A DNA stretch of 64,000 nucleotides from Piezodorus guildinii (GCA_023052935.1 CM041292.1:196470299-196534298); one strand, 5' to 3'; positions 11,421 to 24,200 are shown, numbered from the stretch's first letter. Made by a program: numbers and translations. The notes: generated from the sequence alone by a model not told the origin.

Positions 11421-11944
11421 AATAGATTTGTTTATGCAGAAACCAGTGAGGTCGCCAGCGAATATTTGGGTTCGCTGAGCTTATTTTTATCATTTCGATT
11501 GGATAGATGCTCATCTCGTATCATTCCAGATGTGATAAGTTATCAAAAATGTAGCTTAAATAAGTGAAACGTGCCATGGATGATCAGATAGTTGCTCTAC
11601 TCCTCTCGATTCAAGAGTCTGGTACTTGGATTAAACTTATTTCGACGAACAGAATGCCATTGAGGGAAAGTGCCAACTGGATTGAATGAATAGAAATTTG
11701 GACCAACCTTTTGAATTAAAATCAGGCTCTAGAGACAATGATTTTCTCTCTTTACTTCCTACTCCTAATTGCTCTTTAAGTTGTACTGTAAATTTGAATA
11801 AGTCAGGTACTATATTGAGAGAATCTTCGATAAGGTAAGGCGGTCTTGCAACACTTAAAACATCTATTCATGCCACAAAATAGTCGCGTGAATGCTAGTT
11901 GAGAAACCTGGAAACTATAATCATTTCTATGAATAAGGAAAAAA

Positions 11945-12750
11945 ATCTGGTGCGGGCAACACACGACTTTCACTTACCTCATGTTAGAAACATGTGTTTT
12001 ATTAAAAAATCTATTATATTATTATCTAAAATAATCAGTTAGTTTTATCTTCTTTTCATCACTCTCTATTAACTTTTAAAAGCTTGTGTATGAGAGAATA
12101 TTTTTTCTAAAATCTTTAGCTTTCCAACGGCGTATCATACATGTATATTACTGATCTTATGCTCAAAAACGAAAAATTGCATTAAAAAAATATATGTTCT
12201 TTTTTCTCCTTTAGTTGGGTATCGAATTCATTCAATTTATATATTTACCTGTTTTTCATCAGTGGTAACAAGATAATATAGTTTTTTATAGAATCAACAA
12301 AATTAAAGATACTTTAGAAAAAGAAAATTTAAACTATCGGCATTTAATCCCTGTCAGCTCATATTAATCATAATGAAATCTACATGATGTTAAAGCCTAT
12401 TAAATTTTACATATACATATAGCGAGTTTAATCAAAATCGTCAGAACCGTTTTCGAGAAAATCGAAAAAAGGTGCAAAACGCATGGTATAAAGTGCCTCT
12501 TCGGGTAAGCTCATTTTGATGAAAAAAGTTTTGTCACGTCTCGGGCATATAGTTGTCTTAAATATGAAATTTCAGTTTAATAGGACTTACCGTTTCCGCC
12601 CGGAGTTACCACACACACACAGACCTTTTTGCGGGACTTGGTTATTCGGACTCAGGGGACCCTAAAACGTGTATTTCCGTTGAAAACTGGAATTCGAAAA
12701 TTTCACGATCGCAATACTTCCTCTTATTATGTATAGTAAGTGAAAGTAAA
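11945..12750 (+). mobile_element. Family A repeat, most complete uninterrupted copy
   Basis: It begins 'ctggtgcgggcaacacacga' and ends near 'tatagtaagtgaaagtaaa'. The 5' end contains ACTTTCACTTAC and the 3' end its inverse GTAAGTGAAAGT, so the element has short subterminal inverted repeats and looks like a non-autonomous DNA element of about 0.8 kb. A short CA-rich run (12612-12622) is expanded in other copies. No ORF is present. Superfamily unknown. Confidence 0.65.
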
Positions 12751-14989
12751 AAAGAAATGATGATGCTGCAATAAAGAGAACTTAAAATCCACAAAATGAA
12801 TATCTAGGAAGTAAGCTGCTAAATCGTGGAAAAATATATATATATTTTTTTAAACCAATCATCATAACTTGGTCCAACTAACCAAAAAACTTGGAAGAAC
12901 TAAATAAGGATAAGATCAGCAATAATCTCAACAAGAGAAATTTTGAATCAACCTAGTTTTTCCTAAAATCTAATAAGTAGGAATTTAAAGAGTTATGTAA
13001 CAAAAAATGAGAAAGGGGTTGTTAGAGGGTGTTCGGGCCCGAATGTGTTATATTTTATTACTTCATTTACATGCATAAGTATTTGATGTTATATTTTGTA
13101 AAAAGTGGTTCTTTGTTATGCTTATGCTACTAAATTTAAATAATTGTGGTTTTATATTAAACATTGTCATTATATTCCATTTTAATAAAGCTACTTTTTT
13201 AAATTATGTACAATATCTAAAATATCTCATAGTTAAACTTTAAGTATTGTATTTCAAAGAAAGGAAGCCGGCGGTATGTTTATATCCAAAGAGACTTAGT
13301 TTGTTTACGCCTTCAGCAATACGCCGGCTGATCTTTCCCTGCAGTTGTTTTTGGACGCTCATTCGGGCAGGAGTACCTACGGTCTCCCTTCTTCAAATTC
13401 CTTAAGGAACATTTTTGTTTCTGCTTCGCTCTATACGAGTATTTGGCGCACAGCAACCATCCCGTCTTGACTTTTGAACTCTTAAGTACCCTTTTTATAA
13501 TTGTATTAGTTTTAACTTCTTATTAGTTTTCACCGCTTTGTACATTATTTTCATTTTATTTTGTAACTTTTTTTTTTCCTTTTTTTTTGTAAATAGATTA
13601 AACATTTAGTTTTAATGTTCATTTGTTCAGTTTTTTATTCATTTTGTTTACCTTTTATTTGCCTGTTGTTTAATTTATTTATTTTATATCTCTAATATAA
13701 CTTTAGGTCACACAATACTATCCGGCAGAATATTTTTTTTGAAATTAAGTCTTTCCAATCGAAGTCTCTAGGATTGATACAGATTGGTGGACGAAACAGA
13801 GGGAGTAAGGAGGGGGAGGAGTGAACATGAAGGGTCTTGGGCTCAGTACAAACAGAGATTCGTACTGTTTCTAGGCCAACGGCCGTACAATGAGGTGTTA
13901 GGCCTTGACCACGCTCAGCCGCAAGGTTTTTTCCCCAATTTTGGGTACCCACATTAAACGCGTTCCGGAATGACCAAAATCAAGCGTTAATGGTATGATC
14001 GTCCAGGTTTCTCTAATATTTCATCGCATGTCGTTCGACGTTGGACAGAATTTTTATTATCATTCCAGGTTTCCACAGCTTCATCTGCTTAAACTAAGTA
14101 CTGCTTCAGGAAGTACTAACCTCCTTTAAAGATACGTTTCTAAAAAATATGAAAAAGGTCAGATGGAACATAACAGAATAAAAAGTTTTCCTTTTTTTTT
14201 TTTTTTTTTCAACTGCGGAGGAAGAAATCCCTTGAACTGGAACCCTGAGAACACGGATACTAATTTTAATAAATTCTTTACAGACGAAAGGAGCCTTTGT
14301 GGCGGAGTGTTGATGAAAAGAGGTTGGAGAGGGGAGGAGCGGTAGGACCCCACTCACTGGCTAAATAATGAACACTGCCAATTTAACAAAACATAGCATC
14401 CTTGCTCTAATTAGCTTTCAAATTCTTTTCCTGCTGGCTTTTTCTGTTATTGGGGTTAATTTAAAAATTCCAGAAGTTTTGGGGAAATCCCCATTTCTAC
14501 GAGGAATAATTATAAATTAAAAACAAGCTGGTACGGGCACAAATCGATTTCAATTACGTCGGTTGTCCTTTTAAATCCATTCAAAACTGTTAAATTAACT
14601 AGTTAGAGTAGAAAATAATAGAATAATTGTACAAAGTTTCGTTGTAAGAAATATATCAATGTAAAATTGTTATTCACAATGATCACTCTTAAGTTGATGC
14701 CCCATTATCCTCTTAAAGTTTCCTTCTACAAATCTGTATATAATAGAAAGATGGACAATTTTTATTTACAATGTACAACCATATTTAAATGTTTTTTAAA
14801 AATGATTTTGACAATCCTTAAAACCAACAATTGAGGATTTTTTATCCCAAACACTAATTCATAGATTCCATCATACTATTTAGACCTTCTAGGATTGAAA
14901 TCCTCTGTCCATACACTCTAGCTCCAGGACTTTAGATTTATAAAGCACGGTTCACCAAAATGCACATTTCAACAGATCATTTCTCATTT
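12751..14989. other. No gene recognised
   Basis: A mixed region. 13260-13450 is GC-richer but unassigned. 13690-14360 holds short frames on both strands with no motif. A partial family A-like start ('gctggtacgggcac') lies near 14527. Nothing is supportable as a gene. Confidence 0.35.
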
Positions 14990-15400
14990 AACGACAAGAA
15001 AATGCCCGACGTTTTCGACTACTTCAACACTTACTGGTAAAACGTTCCAACCTTCCACTTAATTACATAAGACTCATTTATATGAACATCATAAGACTGA
15101 TATAGACTTACGGAATAGAGCTATGGGGCTCAAATAAACCTTCGAATTCTTCTCGTATCCAATCCTTACAATCCAAAATCCTTAGAAAAATCCTTAACGC
15201 TCCTTACTTTGTCACGAATAAGCTCATCCATAAAGACCTTAATGTCCCAAATGTTTCTGAATTAGCCCGAACCAGGTATCAATCATTCCATGAAAAACTC
15301 CATTTCCGCTCTAACTTTTTTTTTTTTTTTCTTCCTTTGAATATTATCTAACATTCATTCATCTCAAATAAACTTATACATATATTATGATATCTTTAAT
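14990..15400 (+). mobile_element. 5'-truncated, decayed Jockey-type LINE tail
   Basis: From about 15070 the plus strand follows the ORF2 3' end ('tatagacttacggaatagag' onward), including the block encoding the potential 'KILRKILNAPYFV'. A T-run and a 3' UTR follow. Coding is broken. Confidence 0.75.
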
Positions 15401-16134
15401 GTTTCAACTAATACCTTTTATCTTAAATTAATCTTCTATAAAATGAATATCTGGCACTGATGACCGCGATGTTTTGTGCCATTAAAATTCTAAAAACCAA
15501 CCAATCAACCAAGATTATTGAAAGTTAAAATTAAGTGGAGAGAGTTAAAATAAATGAAAAAAGTCATACATATACATTAAATATTTCTTTTATATATTTA
15601 CCGATGCGTGAAAATGACCTTAGTGGCTCAAAATTTCCTGAAAAAAATAACTATAAATTCTAATTGTAATAATATAACATAATATATATTATATTATGTT
15701 AAATAAATATAAAAATATTATATATTATATTAATTTATCTTAACATAAAATTATTTAGCTCAGTGATCATCCTGTAAAAAGTCAGGACGAGATCTGACCT
15801 CCGGTTTAAAAAATGTACAAGCCTTCAGGTCAGGGTTAAATACATAAAGAGAAATAGCCCGAGGAAGAATGTAAAAAAAGCAAACAAGAGAGAAAAGACC
15901 CGGCTATAAAAATAATTAAATTTGGCCCGCTAAACTGGTCGAGGCTTCACCCCAACAGAGTTTGCTCAGCGAATCGACTTTCTGCTTTATGGGATATCTC
16001 TCTGCTTGTATTTTAGTGTTAATTTACCTTAGTTCACTTACTTGACTTATTATCAGAGTGCTAAAAATAAAGTAAAAACTGCTTTCTTGAAATTCTCTAA
16101 GAAAAAGGAAAAATAAGATAAATTTTTAACTTTA
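15401..16134. other. No gene recognised
   Basis: A+T-rich. A phrase at 15448-15510 ('gatgaccgcgatgttttgtg' and beyond) looks like a LINE 3' terminus but has no coding sequence attached. A palindromic TAATATA cluster lies at 15670-15750. Confidence 0.4.
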
Positions 16135-16745
16135 ATCACACCGGATTACCTTTACCCTTCGTCGTAAACCTATGACATCCTGCCCAACAGTGTTCTTTAA
16201 TGATATTCCGCTTGTCCCTGTTGATCAGATCTGTTATTTAGGCCTCCTCCTTGACAAACGTCTTACATGGAATCCGCATACAAGACTGAAAAGACAAGAA
16301 ACTGCTCGCCGATTTCGGTTACTTCAATATTTACTTGACAGACGCTCTAACTTTTTTCTTTTTTACAGAAGACTAATTTACATGACAGGCCTATCCGGAC
16401 TTACGGAGTTGAGCTTTGAGGCTCTACTAAACCATCAAACTCTTCCGTTTCCAATCCAAAATCCTTCGCCAAATCCTTAACGCTCCTTACTTTGTCACCA
16501 ATAAAATCATCCACAAAGACCTTAATGTTCCTTATGTTGCTAATTTGGCCTGTACCAGGTATCACTCCTTCCATGAAAAACTCTACTCCCACTCTAATCC
16601 ACTAGTTTCAATCCTTGCTTCCACTTCAATTCCTGACAATCCGCCGAGGAGTCTGAAAAGAAGGTGGCCTCGAGACCTTCTTGTGTAGATTCACTACTAG
16701 AGTGCTGCCAATGGACAGTTTCTCTTCATGTGTATTATCACTTTA
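16135..16745 (+). mobile_element. 5'-truncated Jockey-type LINE tail
   Basis: Closely related to the copy at 1639-2361. The frame at 16172-16480 holds 'LGLLLDKRLTWNPHTR', and another frame continues to about 16690 after a small deletion near 16400 in the 'RP-WTYG' block. A 3' UTR follows. It abuts the family A copy that starts at about 16765. Confidence 0.85.
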
Positions 16746-16764
16746 TATTACCTTTTACGACTTT

Positions 16765-17080
16765 TTGTATCAGATAATAATTTTTCTAAAATATTTCTCT
16801 TGCCAACGCTATATTATACGTCTATATTACTGTTCTTATTATCAGTAAGCCAACAATTACATGAAAAAAAGTTTTACTCTTTTATCCTTTCGTTAGTCAT
16901 TCAATTTGTTTGGATATTTAGCCGTCCTTCATCAATGTCATCAAGATGATATGGTTAATCTATTATAATGTACAAAATTAATGGTAGTTTAGAGGAAAAA
17001 AATATCGGCATCTAAGCCCTCTCACACTATATCAATCAGAATAAAATCTATATGATATTAAAGTCCATTAAATTTTACAT
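16765..17080 (+). mobile_element. Family A copy, piece 1 of 4
   Basis: It matches the central part of the 11945-12750 copy and ends at 'attaaattttacat' exactly where the Jockey element begins. TTTACAT at 17074-17080 is repeated at 21666-21672 after the element's poly(A). The upstream part of family A is missing. Confidence 0.85.
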
Positions 17081-17405
17081 GAGAAGATCAGCTGATGCGC
17101 TCGATGATAACAGTCATACGTTACATCGTCTCTCAGATTTTTGCTTTTTTCAGTAGGAATTCGCTTGAATTCAGTCTGGAGAACATCACTAGACCTCAGG
17201 AATACTACGGCAGTGAATATTGGAGAAATTTCGGTAAGCAAAGTTATAATTTACTTTGTACAATCACGAAAAAGTGAAAGGAGGGTCACTGATCAGCTGA
17301 TTGCCGCTAGCTCGGCAAGCTCGGGCTTGCTTTTCGTTAACTTATCTTTCTTATATCTTTAATTCTTATCTCATTATTTATTTATTATTATTATTTTCTT
17401 AATCA

Positions 17406-18514
17406 ATGAGATATTTTCATCAAGTCATGTCCTCAAAGTCTGCAAGTAAAAGATCTAGATCTGCAGGTTCTAACTCGTCTTCTACAAAACAGAGACCCCG
17501 CCGTGAACAAAATAAAAAAATAATTCCACCAGCGACCGCGTCAGCTACATCATTAGGATCTGAACCACAGCCCAGCACATCATCACAAGGGATAACTGAT
17601 GGATCCCCGTTTTTTACACCGAATCCATTTGAGATCCTCCAAAATGAAAAAGAAACCATGGAATCTTCTCCTATACCCAGGGAACCACTACCTCCACCAA
17701 TATTTGTTTAAAATTTTAAACTGATGTGTGCGCATTTAAACAAAGTAACTGATCCTAATAGTTATTATTGTATAAGTAGAACCAATGATACTAAAATATC
17801 TCCGACTACTGCTGAAACCTACAGAAAGATTGTAAAATATCTGACTGAGACCAAAGCTGACTTTCATACCTATCAGCTGCGCCAGGAGAGAGCATTAAGG
17901 GTCGTAATCAGAAACCTACATTCCTCAACACCCGTTGAAGCTATCAAAGAAGAACTGACAGAATTAGGATTCCAAGTGAGGCAAGTCACCAACGTTCTAA
18001 AAGATAAAAGTCCACTGCCTCTATTCTTCGTGGACTTGGAACCATCAGCAGGAGTCGAAAAAATCTATGACCTCAATAGACTGTACTATACCCGTGTAAA
18101 AGTTGAAAACCTTACACAAAGAGGGAAATAGTTCAGTGTCATAACTGTCAGGCATATGGTCATACCAAAAGTTATTGCCATCACATACCACGCTGTGTGA
18201 AATGCGGTGAACAGCATAAAACAGAAGAATGTACAAGATCAAGATCTACACCCGCTGTATGTGCTCTGTGCCTCAAGGACCACCCGACTAACTACAAGGG
18301 ATGTGAAATCTACAAGAAACTCAGAACCAGATACCAAAAACCTCAGGATCCGAATGAAACAGCTGTACCAACCAGAAGCAGAAGAGAACCATCTAAACTT
18401 GTAAATTCTAACGTATCATTTGCCCACTTGCTTGGAGGTGGAAACCAGAATCATGAAGTTGAGGCACTGCCGGAACAACTTTTTCCTCAACTTTCTCAAT
18501 CTATTGTACAATAA
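17406..18514 (+). pseudogene. Jockey ORF1 (Gag-like RNA-binding protein)
   Basis: ORF1 protein binds the element RNA to form a particle. The N-terminal 100 residues are Ser/Pro-rich and disordered; the more likely start is Met 8 (17427). An in-frame TAA (17709-17711) interrupts it. 17724-18131 encodes the RRM/PRE_C2HC-like block ('ALRVVIRNLHSSTPVEAIKE', 'LGFQVRQVTNVL'). A one-base frameshift at about 18118-18130 leads to 18132-18514 with Cys-His knuckles ('CVKCGEQHKTEEC', 'CALCLKDHP-NYKGC'). The order fits Jockey-superfamily ORF1. Confidence 0.85.
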
Positions 18515-18706
18515 TCTATCCCTCAAAGTTTACCTAATCTTCAAAAAACTCCTCAACATCAAATTTCTCATATCCCTCCACCATCAAACGTCATTACCAG
18601 TCTAATGACATCGTTCATCTCCGAAATCAAATCTCTTGTTATGCCGCTTATATCACTCCTTACAAATCTAGTATCAAATCTAGTCCCTGCCTTGAAAAAT
18701 CCTTAA

Positions 18707-20045
18707 ATGAATTCACCTAACTCCTTATCCATTCTCCTTTGGAATGCGAATGGTGTTAGAAATCATACTGACGAACTGACAGCGTTGTTGCAAGACAAAA
18801 CCATCGATGTTGCACTTATAACTGAAACAAGACTAACGACTAAACAGTACTTCAAAATACCGCAATACATGACATACCGTACTGACCACCCAGACGGCAA
18901 AGCCCATGCCGGTTCTGCTATCATTGTCCACCAATCCCTCTCTCATCATTTTCTCCCACTTCCCACCTATGATTTCCTACAAGCCACTGCCATAGTAATC
19001 AAGACTTTTTCCTTTCCGGTAACCCTCACATCTGCATACTGCCCTCCTAAACATTCCATTTCCAATCCCGAATTTTATTCTTCCTGGATTCCTTAGAAAT
19101 CGTTTCATTCTGGGTGCAGACTTAAACGCCAAGCATCAGCAGTGGGGTTCCAGAACCACGAATTCTCGGGGACGAAATTTGCTGTCTGCACTCAACTCCC
19201 GAAATTTTAATATCCTGCCTCCTGACTCCCCTACCTACTGGCCCACCGATAATAACCGCAATCCTGACATCCTCGACTTCTTTATCCACAGCGGATTAGG
19301 CTCCCTCAACTTTTCTGTAACTCGCCTTGATGAACTATCCTCAGACCATAGTCCACTGATCCTAAAAGTATCTCTCACTCCAATTCCAAAACCCATTCCA
19401 CCATCATTCATCCGAGGCCCTGTCAAGTGGAACCTTTTCCGCCAAATCCTGACCGATAATATTGACCTCAGAGTAACCCTCAAAACCCCAGATGACCTAG
19501 ATAATTCCGTCTATTCCTTTACCACCGCCATCCAACAAGCTGCCTGGACTGCCTCCTCTCCTAAACATCCCAATATAAATCCTCACCAAAATCATTTTCC
19601 ACAACCTATTATAGACCTCATCCACACCAAACGCCGAGCAAGATCATTATGGCAGCGCACCCGACACCCAACAGATCGCCGCTCCTATAACTTCTATTGT
19701 AGACAATTGAAGAGGGAGTTGGCGAACTTCCGTTCCCAGTCCTTTAATTCCTACCTCTCCTCTCTATCAGCTCGTGATAATTCCCTGTGGAATGTCACGA
19801 AAAAGATCCTAAAATACCATCATGTCTCCCATCATCTCCGACGTGGTGATGACTCCTGGCTGCGTCTGATGAAGATAAAGCCGAGGAATTCGCCACACAC
19901 CTCTCCAAAGTATTCACTCCTCACCCGGAATTCCACATCAATCACACCGCAAAAGTGCAAGACTTTCTTCTGTCACCGATTCCACTTTCCCTACCTCCTA
20001 AAGCTATTAATCCCTCTGAGGTCAAATATCTTCTCCAAAAACTGA
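18707..20045 (+). pseudogene. Jockey ORF2, endonuclease part
   Basis: This part encodes the AP-like endonuclease that nicks the target. 'ILLWNANGVRNH' is the N-terminal Asn motif, 'ALITETRLT' carries the catalytic Glu, and 'LDELSSDHSPLIL' is the C-terminal SDH motif. A stop/frameshift occurs at 19094-19110 and the frame changes again at about 19850-19950. The linker to the RT is in 19500-19950. 18515-18706 between the ORFs is noncoding as it stands. Confidence 0.88.
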
Positions 20046-21364
20046 CTCTCCGTAAATCTCCTGGACACGATCTCCTTACTCCCCAGATCCTCCGACAACT
20101 TCCGCAGAAAGCTATTATATTCCTTACTTATATTTACAACTGCATCCTCCGCACCACCTATTTTCCTCTGTTATGGAAACATTCCACCATCATCCTTTTT
20201 TTAAAACCAGGTAAACCTTCCAACAACACTTCATCCTACAGGCCTATTAGTCTACTCCCCATCCTCTCAAAAATCTTCGAAAGGCTTCTTCTTAAACGTA
20301 TCCTACCCATATTAGAATCTCAAAATCTTCCTTCCCATTAGTTTGGATTCCGTCCTCAGCATTCCACAGTTCAACAGGGGCTCCGAGTTGTAGACCATAT
20401 TTCCTCAGCTCTTGAATGCAAAGAGTATTGTTCTGGTGCGTTTCTGGACATTGCGCAAGCTTTTGACCGGGTATGGCACACTGGATTACTCTTCAAGCTG
20501 AAAACCCATTTACCGCAGTCTCTATACCTCATTATCCGATCCTATCTCTCAAATCGTTCCTTCCGCGTTCGCTGTGGTGTAGAATTTTCTAACCTTTATC
20601 CCGTTGAGGCCGGTGTTCCTCAAGGCAGCGTCTTGGGACCCGTCCTCTACATCCTTTACACTGCTGATATTCCTACACATCCTGATACCTTTCTGGCAAC
20701 TTTTGTAGACGACACCGCCATCCTATAATCCTTAAACCTGCAAAGACACCTTTCTCTTATCGAAGACTGGTGTAATGCTGAACGCATAAAGGTGAACGAA
20801 GCCAAATGCAAACACGTAACCTTCACTCTTCGACGAAACTCCTGTCCGCCAGTTTACTTCAATTCCATTCCAATTCCTCCTTCAGATACAGTCCGGTATC
20901 TTGGCTTACTATTAGACAAAAGATTGACTTGGAACCCACATACAAGACTTAAAAGACAAGAACTCAACCGACGATTCGGACAGTTATACCGACTACTCAA
21001 CAGAAAATCTGAACTTACAGTTGACAACAAATTATTAATCTACAGGACAATACTGAAGCCCATCTGGACCTACGGACTTGAACTGTGGGGGACAGCTAAA
21101 CGTACTAACATCAAACGCATTCAATCCTTTCAATCCAAAGTCCTCCGTACAATAGTAAATGCTCCTTATTATGTTTCCAACTATACCTTGCACCACGACC
21201 TTAATGTTCCTTTTATTTCAGACCTGATTCCATCCAAATTTTCCAAATTTCACCAGAATCTCATTCATCATCCTAATCGTCTAGCTCAATCCCTATCCAG
21301 CCCCACCCATCCATACAACCCACCTAGAAGGTTGAAACGGCAGTGGCCTCGTGACCTCTTATAA
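19955..21364 (+). pseudogene. Jockey ORF2, reverse transcriptase part
   Basis: RT blocks appear in order: 'KSPGHDLLTPQIL', 'SYRPISLLPILSKIFER', 'QHSTVQQG', 'DIAQAFDRVWH', 'GVPQGSVLGPVLY', then the catalytic 'FVDDTAIL' (FxDD form). The thumb block 'LGLLLDKRLTWNPH' and the terminal 'PPRRLKRQWPRDLL' follow. In-frame stops lie at 20339-20341 and about 20726-20728. No RNase H follows, as expected for Jockey. The same end sequence is reused in every truncated copy in the window. Confidence 0.92.
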
Positions 21365-21619
21365 CATGTATATTGGAGTTCTAGCATTGGCTAGATTCTC
21401 CACTCACGTGCTGTATGCTTGTGAATTGTATATAGGTTTGAGTGACTATTGTATATATTTTTATTGATTTTATTTTGTATATATGTATATTTTATTATTA
21501 CTATTATATAAATTTATAGTTTTGTATATATCGTGTGAATGTAGTATGAATGCTGTACGTTATCACTATTAAAAATGTCCTGAATTGGACAGATTGTAAT
21601 ATTGCTCAATAAATAAATA

Positions 21620-21665
<46 letters not shown>

Positions 21666-21668
<3 letters not shown>

Positions 21669-21955
21669 ACATAGATATAGCGAGTTTAGTTAAAATCGTT
21701 GGAGCCATTTTTGAGAAAATCGTAAAAAGGTGCAAAATGCATACTATAAAGTGACCCTTCTCTTGAGCCGATTCCGATATAAAAGTTGCTGTAACATTAC
21801 AGGCGTATAGTTGTCTTAAATATGAAATATCAGTGTCGTACGACTTATGATTTTTTCGCTAGACTTACCACTCACACACGCACACTTAGACACACAGACC
21901 TCTTTTCAAAACTTGGTCATTTGGATTCAGGAGACCCTAAAACGTGTATTTGCTT
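21666..21955 (+). mobile_element. Family A copy, piece 2 of 4
   Basis: It continues family A from the target duplication TTTACAT, through 'agatatagcgagttta', 'aaaaggtgcaaaatgcatac' and a CA-rich run, to 'aaaacgtgtatttgctt', where the gypsy LTR begins. GCTT at 21952-21955 is repeated at 26487-26490. Confidence 0.88.
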
Positions 21956-22143
21956 TGTAGGGTAACATATTATCAATAATGTTGGTAACACTTATTTAAA
22001 TATCCATTCTGTTAATCGATTAGGTAGAGTAGGTTAAAAGAAGGTTACAAAGAAAAGTGTGTTAATATAATGTAATGTGCAGTAATAAAAAGAATACTTT
22101 TAATGTTAAGCTGTTATTTCATTTAAATATAAAGACAGCAACA
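21956..22143 (+). repeat. 5' LTR of the gypsy element
   Basis: 188 bp, begins TGTAGGG and ends GCAACA. It lacks three bases ('cat' region near position 12) relative to the 3' LTR. Confidence 0.93.
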
Positions 22144-22145
22144 AA

Positions 22146-22161
22146 TTGGTGACCCCGACGT
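22146..22161 (+). promoter_or_regulatory. tRNA primer-binding site of the gypsy element
   Basis: 'ttggtgaccccgacgt' lies two bases after the LTR, the position and TGG start expected for a PBS. This PBS type is common in insect gypsy elements. I do not assign the tRNA. It sits inside an apparent frame opened by a TTG, which is not the real gag start. Confidence 0.75.
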
Positions 22162-22166
22162 TCACG

Positions 22167-22990
22167 ATGTCACAGAGTGGAAGCGGAATTGCTGATGTTG
22201 GCGAAAAAGGTGAGATAAAACCTAATTTAAATGTAGACAGGGTAGCTATAAAATTGCCCCTGTTCTGGGTGGAAAAGCCCGAAATATGGTTTTGTCAAGC
22301 CGAGGCTCAATTCAAACTTTCGAATGTAACCAGTGAAGAGACAAAATTTAACTACTTAATAGCTCAATTAGATTTGAAAACGGTGGAAAACATTTGGGAC
22401 TTGGTAAAATCGGAGGAAAAAGAGAAGTATACTAGAGCCAAAGAAAGGTTAATAGCTATTTATAGGGAAAGCGAAGAACATCAGATTCGAAAATTAATCA
22501 GTGGCTTGGACATTGGCGACATGAAACCAAGTCAGCTTCTGAGAAAAATGAAAGGGTTAGGTACGTCTGAATTTTCAGGCAAATTGATCAAAACTCTATG
22601 GCTTGATAAGATACCGAGTCAAATAAAAAGCATTTTAGCAATCGCAGATGGTGATTTAGACAAACTGGCGGATATTGGTGACCGAATTTGGGAGATCCAA
22701 CCACACCATGTGATGGAAGAGGTTAGGGAACCAAAACCTAACACTTCAGACACTTTTTCTTTTCCTCAATTGATTTCTATGTTGGAGGCGATGGATAAAG
22801 AGATCAAACGTCTCAGTAGGTCTCGTGACACCAATTCAGCACCTCGCCGAGGTCGAGGTAGAAGTCAAAGCCGAGGTAGGTATAAAGATGGAGGAAAATA
22901 TTGTTATTTTCATTTTAGATTTGGATAAAAATGTCGACCAGATAAGTGCAAAGCTCCATGCCAGAGGGAAATAGACCACGGAAAATCTAA
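22167..22990 (+). pseudogene. Gypsy gag
   Basis: Capsid/nucleocapsid precursor. The ATG at 22167 is the first after the PBS. The first ~200 residues carry the insect gypsy capsid pattern ('LPLFWVEKPEIWFCQAEAQF', 'KYTRAKERLIAIY'), then an Arg/Gly/Ser-rich basic stretch, then an atypical Cys-rich knuckle ('CYFHFRFG'). A TAA at 22926-22928 falls inside that knuckle; after it come 'KCRPDKCKAPC' residues in the same frame. The stop is likely a mutation. Confidence 0.85.
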
Positions 22991-23059
22991 AAATCGGGAA
23001 AACTCCAATCAGCCGCAGATGTAGCGACCACAACTGTTGCTGAAATTCCTTTTGGCCGC

Positions 23060-23365
23060 ACATACAGACTGTTCGTAACTGATAGAAACAGCAAACAAAC
23101 TTTCTTGGTGGATAGTGGAGCTGATGTTTCAGTCATTCCCGCCAAAAAGAATAAAAAAGAAAAAAGCACTAATTTTAAATTATTTGCAGCCAACGGAACT
23201 GAAATTTGTACATATGGTTCACAGCTCATAGATATTGACCTTGGCCTAAAACGAAAATTTCAGTGGCCATTTGTTATTGCACAAACGACAAAAGGAATAA
23301 TAGGCGCTGATTTTCTGCATAAATTCGGATTATTAATTGATCTAAAAAATAAAAAAACTAATTGA
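23060..23365 (+). pseudogene. Gypsy aspartic protease
   Basis: 'FLVDSGADVSVIP' is the retropepsin active site (DSG form), followed by the hydrophobic flap region and 'IIGADFLHKFGLLID', the second conserved block. It cleaves the Gag-Pol polyprotein. It ends at a stop at 23363-23365 before the RT frame. Confidence 0.88.
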
Positions 23366-23378
23366 TAGTAATACAAAG

Positions 23379-24200
23379 ATGTCCATAAATGGAGAAATCG
23401 TAGAAGTTTCAGTTGCTGATACTGTCAACACGTTGCAGAGCAATAATAAATTTTTCCAAGTATTGTCCTCGTACCCAGAAATAACAAAACCTTCATATTT
23501 TCCACCACCTGTTAAGCATGAAGTGAGGCATTACATTAATACGAAAGAAAGCGCTCCAGTATTCTCAAAATCAAGAAGGTTAGAACCAGAGGCGATGAGA
23601 ATAGCGAAGCAGGAATTCCAGATATTAATTAATGAAGGTATCATATCACCATCAAAGTCACAGTGGGCCAGTCCTTTACATTTATTATCCAAGAAAAATG
23701 GAACCTGGCGCATATGTGGAGACTATAGGCGATTAAATGCCATCACAGTTCCTGATCGATACCCTATTCCTAGAATAGACGATGTGAGTTGTATTCTCGA
23801 AGGTAAGCGAATTTTCACAAGAATTGACTTGATTCGAGCGTATTACCATATTCCAATAGCGGACGAAGATAAAGAGAAGACGTCAATAATAACGCCATTC
23901 GGTTTGTTCCAGTTTAATTTCATGCCGTTTGGGCTACGTAACGCTCCTTCAACGTTTCAAAGATTCATAAATCAGGTACTTCAAGATTTACCTTTTTGTT
24001 TTTCTTTTTTAGACGATGTTTTGATCGCTTCACAATCTGAAGAAGAGCACAGAGATCACCTAAAGGCGGTACTAGAGAGGCTGCACAGGTATGGCTTGCG
24101 TGTAAACATGTCTAAGTCTATATTTGGTGTTGCGAAGATCACATTTTTAGGCTATCAGATTACTGCACAAGATACAAAACCTGATCCAGAAAAGGTTTAG
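23379..24200 (+). pseudogene. Gypsy reverse transcriptase
   Basis: RT domains in order: 'GIISPSKSQWASPLHLLSKK', 'RICGDYRRLNAIT', 'FTRIDLIRAYYHIPI', 'FNFMPFGLRNAPSTFQRF', catalytic 'FLDDVLIAS' (F-L-D-D replacing the usual Y-x-D-D), then 'ITFLGYQIT'. An in-frame TAG at 24198-24200 separates it from the connection domain. Confidence 0.92.

Larger units (their letters stand above)
17081..21665 (+). mobile_element. Near full-length Jockey-type LINE
   Basis: A 4585-bp element with 5' UTR, ORF1 (Gag-like with zinc knuckles), ORF2 (AP endonuclease and reverse transcriptase, no RNase H), 3' UTR and a poly(A) tail of about 43 (21623-21665). It is flanked by TTTACAT at 17074-17080 and 21666-21672. It is inserted in family A. 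Both ORFs carry frameshifts and stops, so this copy is dead, but it is a good reference for the truncated tails elsewhere in the window. Confidence 0.92.

Noticed and set aside
14159..14357. Overlapping frames on both strands
   Set aside because: They depend on a T-run (14192-14210) and have no motif.
22146..22166. Gag start at 22146
   Set aside because: That codon is TTG inside the primer-binding site; ATG 22167 is the better start.
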